A stretch of 64,000 nt of DNA from NCBI RefSeq assembly GCF_030503895.2, contig NZ_CP129970.2:3271001-3335000 (forward strand), written 5' to 3'. Source of the stretch: Marivirga arenosa (GTDB lineage: Bacteria > Bacteroidota > Bacteroidia > Cytophagales > Cyclobacteriaceae). Positions 63,830 to 64,000 of the stretch are shown here, piece by piece; positions within the stretch are counted from its first letter, which is position 1; the number at the start of each line of letters is the position of its first letter. Made by a program: the position numbers and the translations under genes. The notes beneath the pieces are model-generated. The model was not told the DNA's origin, searched no databases, and saw nothing but the letters and a program-made list of their open reading frames with translations.

Positions 63830-64000
63830 TTACTCTTCAGTAATAGTCACTTTCTCCATTACATCTCCTTGACGGATATCATCGATAATATCTAAACCTT
63901 CATACACTTTACCAAAAGCGGTATGTCTACCATCTAAATGTTGAGTGTTTTGTCTATTGTGACAAATGAAGAATTGAGATCCACCCGTGTTTTTTCCAGC
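63830..64000 (-). CDS. Peptidyl-prolyl cis-trans isomerase, cyclophilin type (C-terminal part)
   Basis: The last 57 codons of a minus-strand gene run off the window edge. The translation [15 protein letters not shown] followed by [19 protein letters not shown] is the cyclophilin core (GSQFFI and LDGxHxxFGxV boxes), and it ends [12 protein letters not shown]. Whether the missing N-terminus carries a signal peptide cannot be known. Confidence 0.93.
   Translation of the reverse strand, partial: AGKNTGGSQFFICHNRQNTQHLDGRHTAFGKVYEGLDIIDDIRQGDVMEKVTITEE

Overview
The window is a stretch of ordinary chromosome from a low-GC Bacteroidota bacterium, most likely a marine Cytophagales or Flavobacteriia member. 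Supporting signs are type IX secretion C-terminal domains ending in an FxIFPNP-type start and a basic tail, promoters of the Bacteroidota form TTTG-N19-TAnnTTTG (perfect in front of the tRNA-Gln gene), an exosortase of the XrtF type with its partner membrane protein, DUF1573 and SpoIIE/TPR proteins, and a TetR-TolC-adaptor-RND operon. The genus cannot be fixed from the sequence alone. There is no prophage, insertion sequence with a transposase, CRISPR array or plasmid gene.

Layout. 1-3.7 kb: an unknown 275-aa protein, a RelE/ParE-type toxin-antitoxin pair, a dienoyl-CoA isomerase-like crotonase, then 1.1 kb of nested hairpin-bearing repeats without genes. 3.7-10.2 kb: YwbE, an exported barrel-like protein, a double-DUF1573 protein, doxX-trpS, a three-unit array of covarying hairpins, and tex. 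10.3-16.5 kb (all minus): a TPR/SpoIIE phosphatase, a metallo-hydrolase, a lipoamide-dehydrogenase-like flavoprotein that has lost its redox cysteines, and a PadR regulator overlapping two paralogous membrane proteins. 16.6-19.0 kb: two transporters (BASS and NSS). 19.1-24.5 kb (minus): a universal stress protein and a tight run ABC-F / NAPE-PLD-like hydrolase / TruC / SUI1 / DUF2062. 24.6-31.9 kb (plus): a 972-aa coiled-coil protein with a degenerate NTPase domain overlapping an MscS channel, then two NeuD/PglD-type acyltransferases, XrtF and its partner, and a luciferase-like oxidoreductase. 32-42 kb: hydroxyacyl-CoA dehydrogenase, M1 and M16 peptidases, pth, rluF, and a tRNA-Gln/prs/L25 unit. 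42-47.3 kb (minus): DUF4136 lipoprotein, purL and an alpha/beta hydrolase. 47.4-55.4 kb (plus): tetR-tolC-adaptor-RND pump and a metallophosphoesterase. 55.5-63.8 kb: a kelch protein separated from its T9SS domain by an apparent one-base frameshift, a small lipoprotein, and a 2050-residue T9SS-secreted repeat protein. The window ends inside a cyclophilin gene.

Most genes are housekeeping (translation and RNA modification: trpS, truC, SUI1, pth, rluF, L25, ABC-F; nucleotide synthesis: prs, purL; envelope: T9SS, XrtF, RND). The least explained parts are the PadR plus twin DHxASAxE membrane proteins, the pseudo-NTPase/MscS pair, the cysteine-less flavoprotein and the two families of covarying hairpin repeats. 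All calls were made by reading the sequence and translations; no database search was run.
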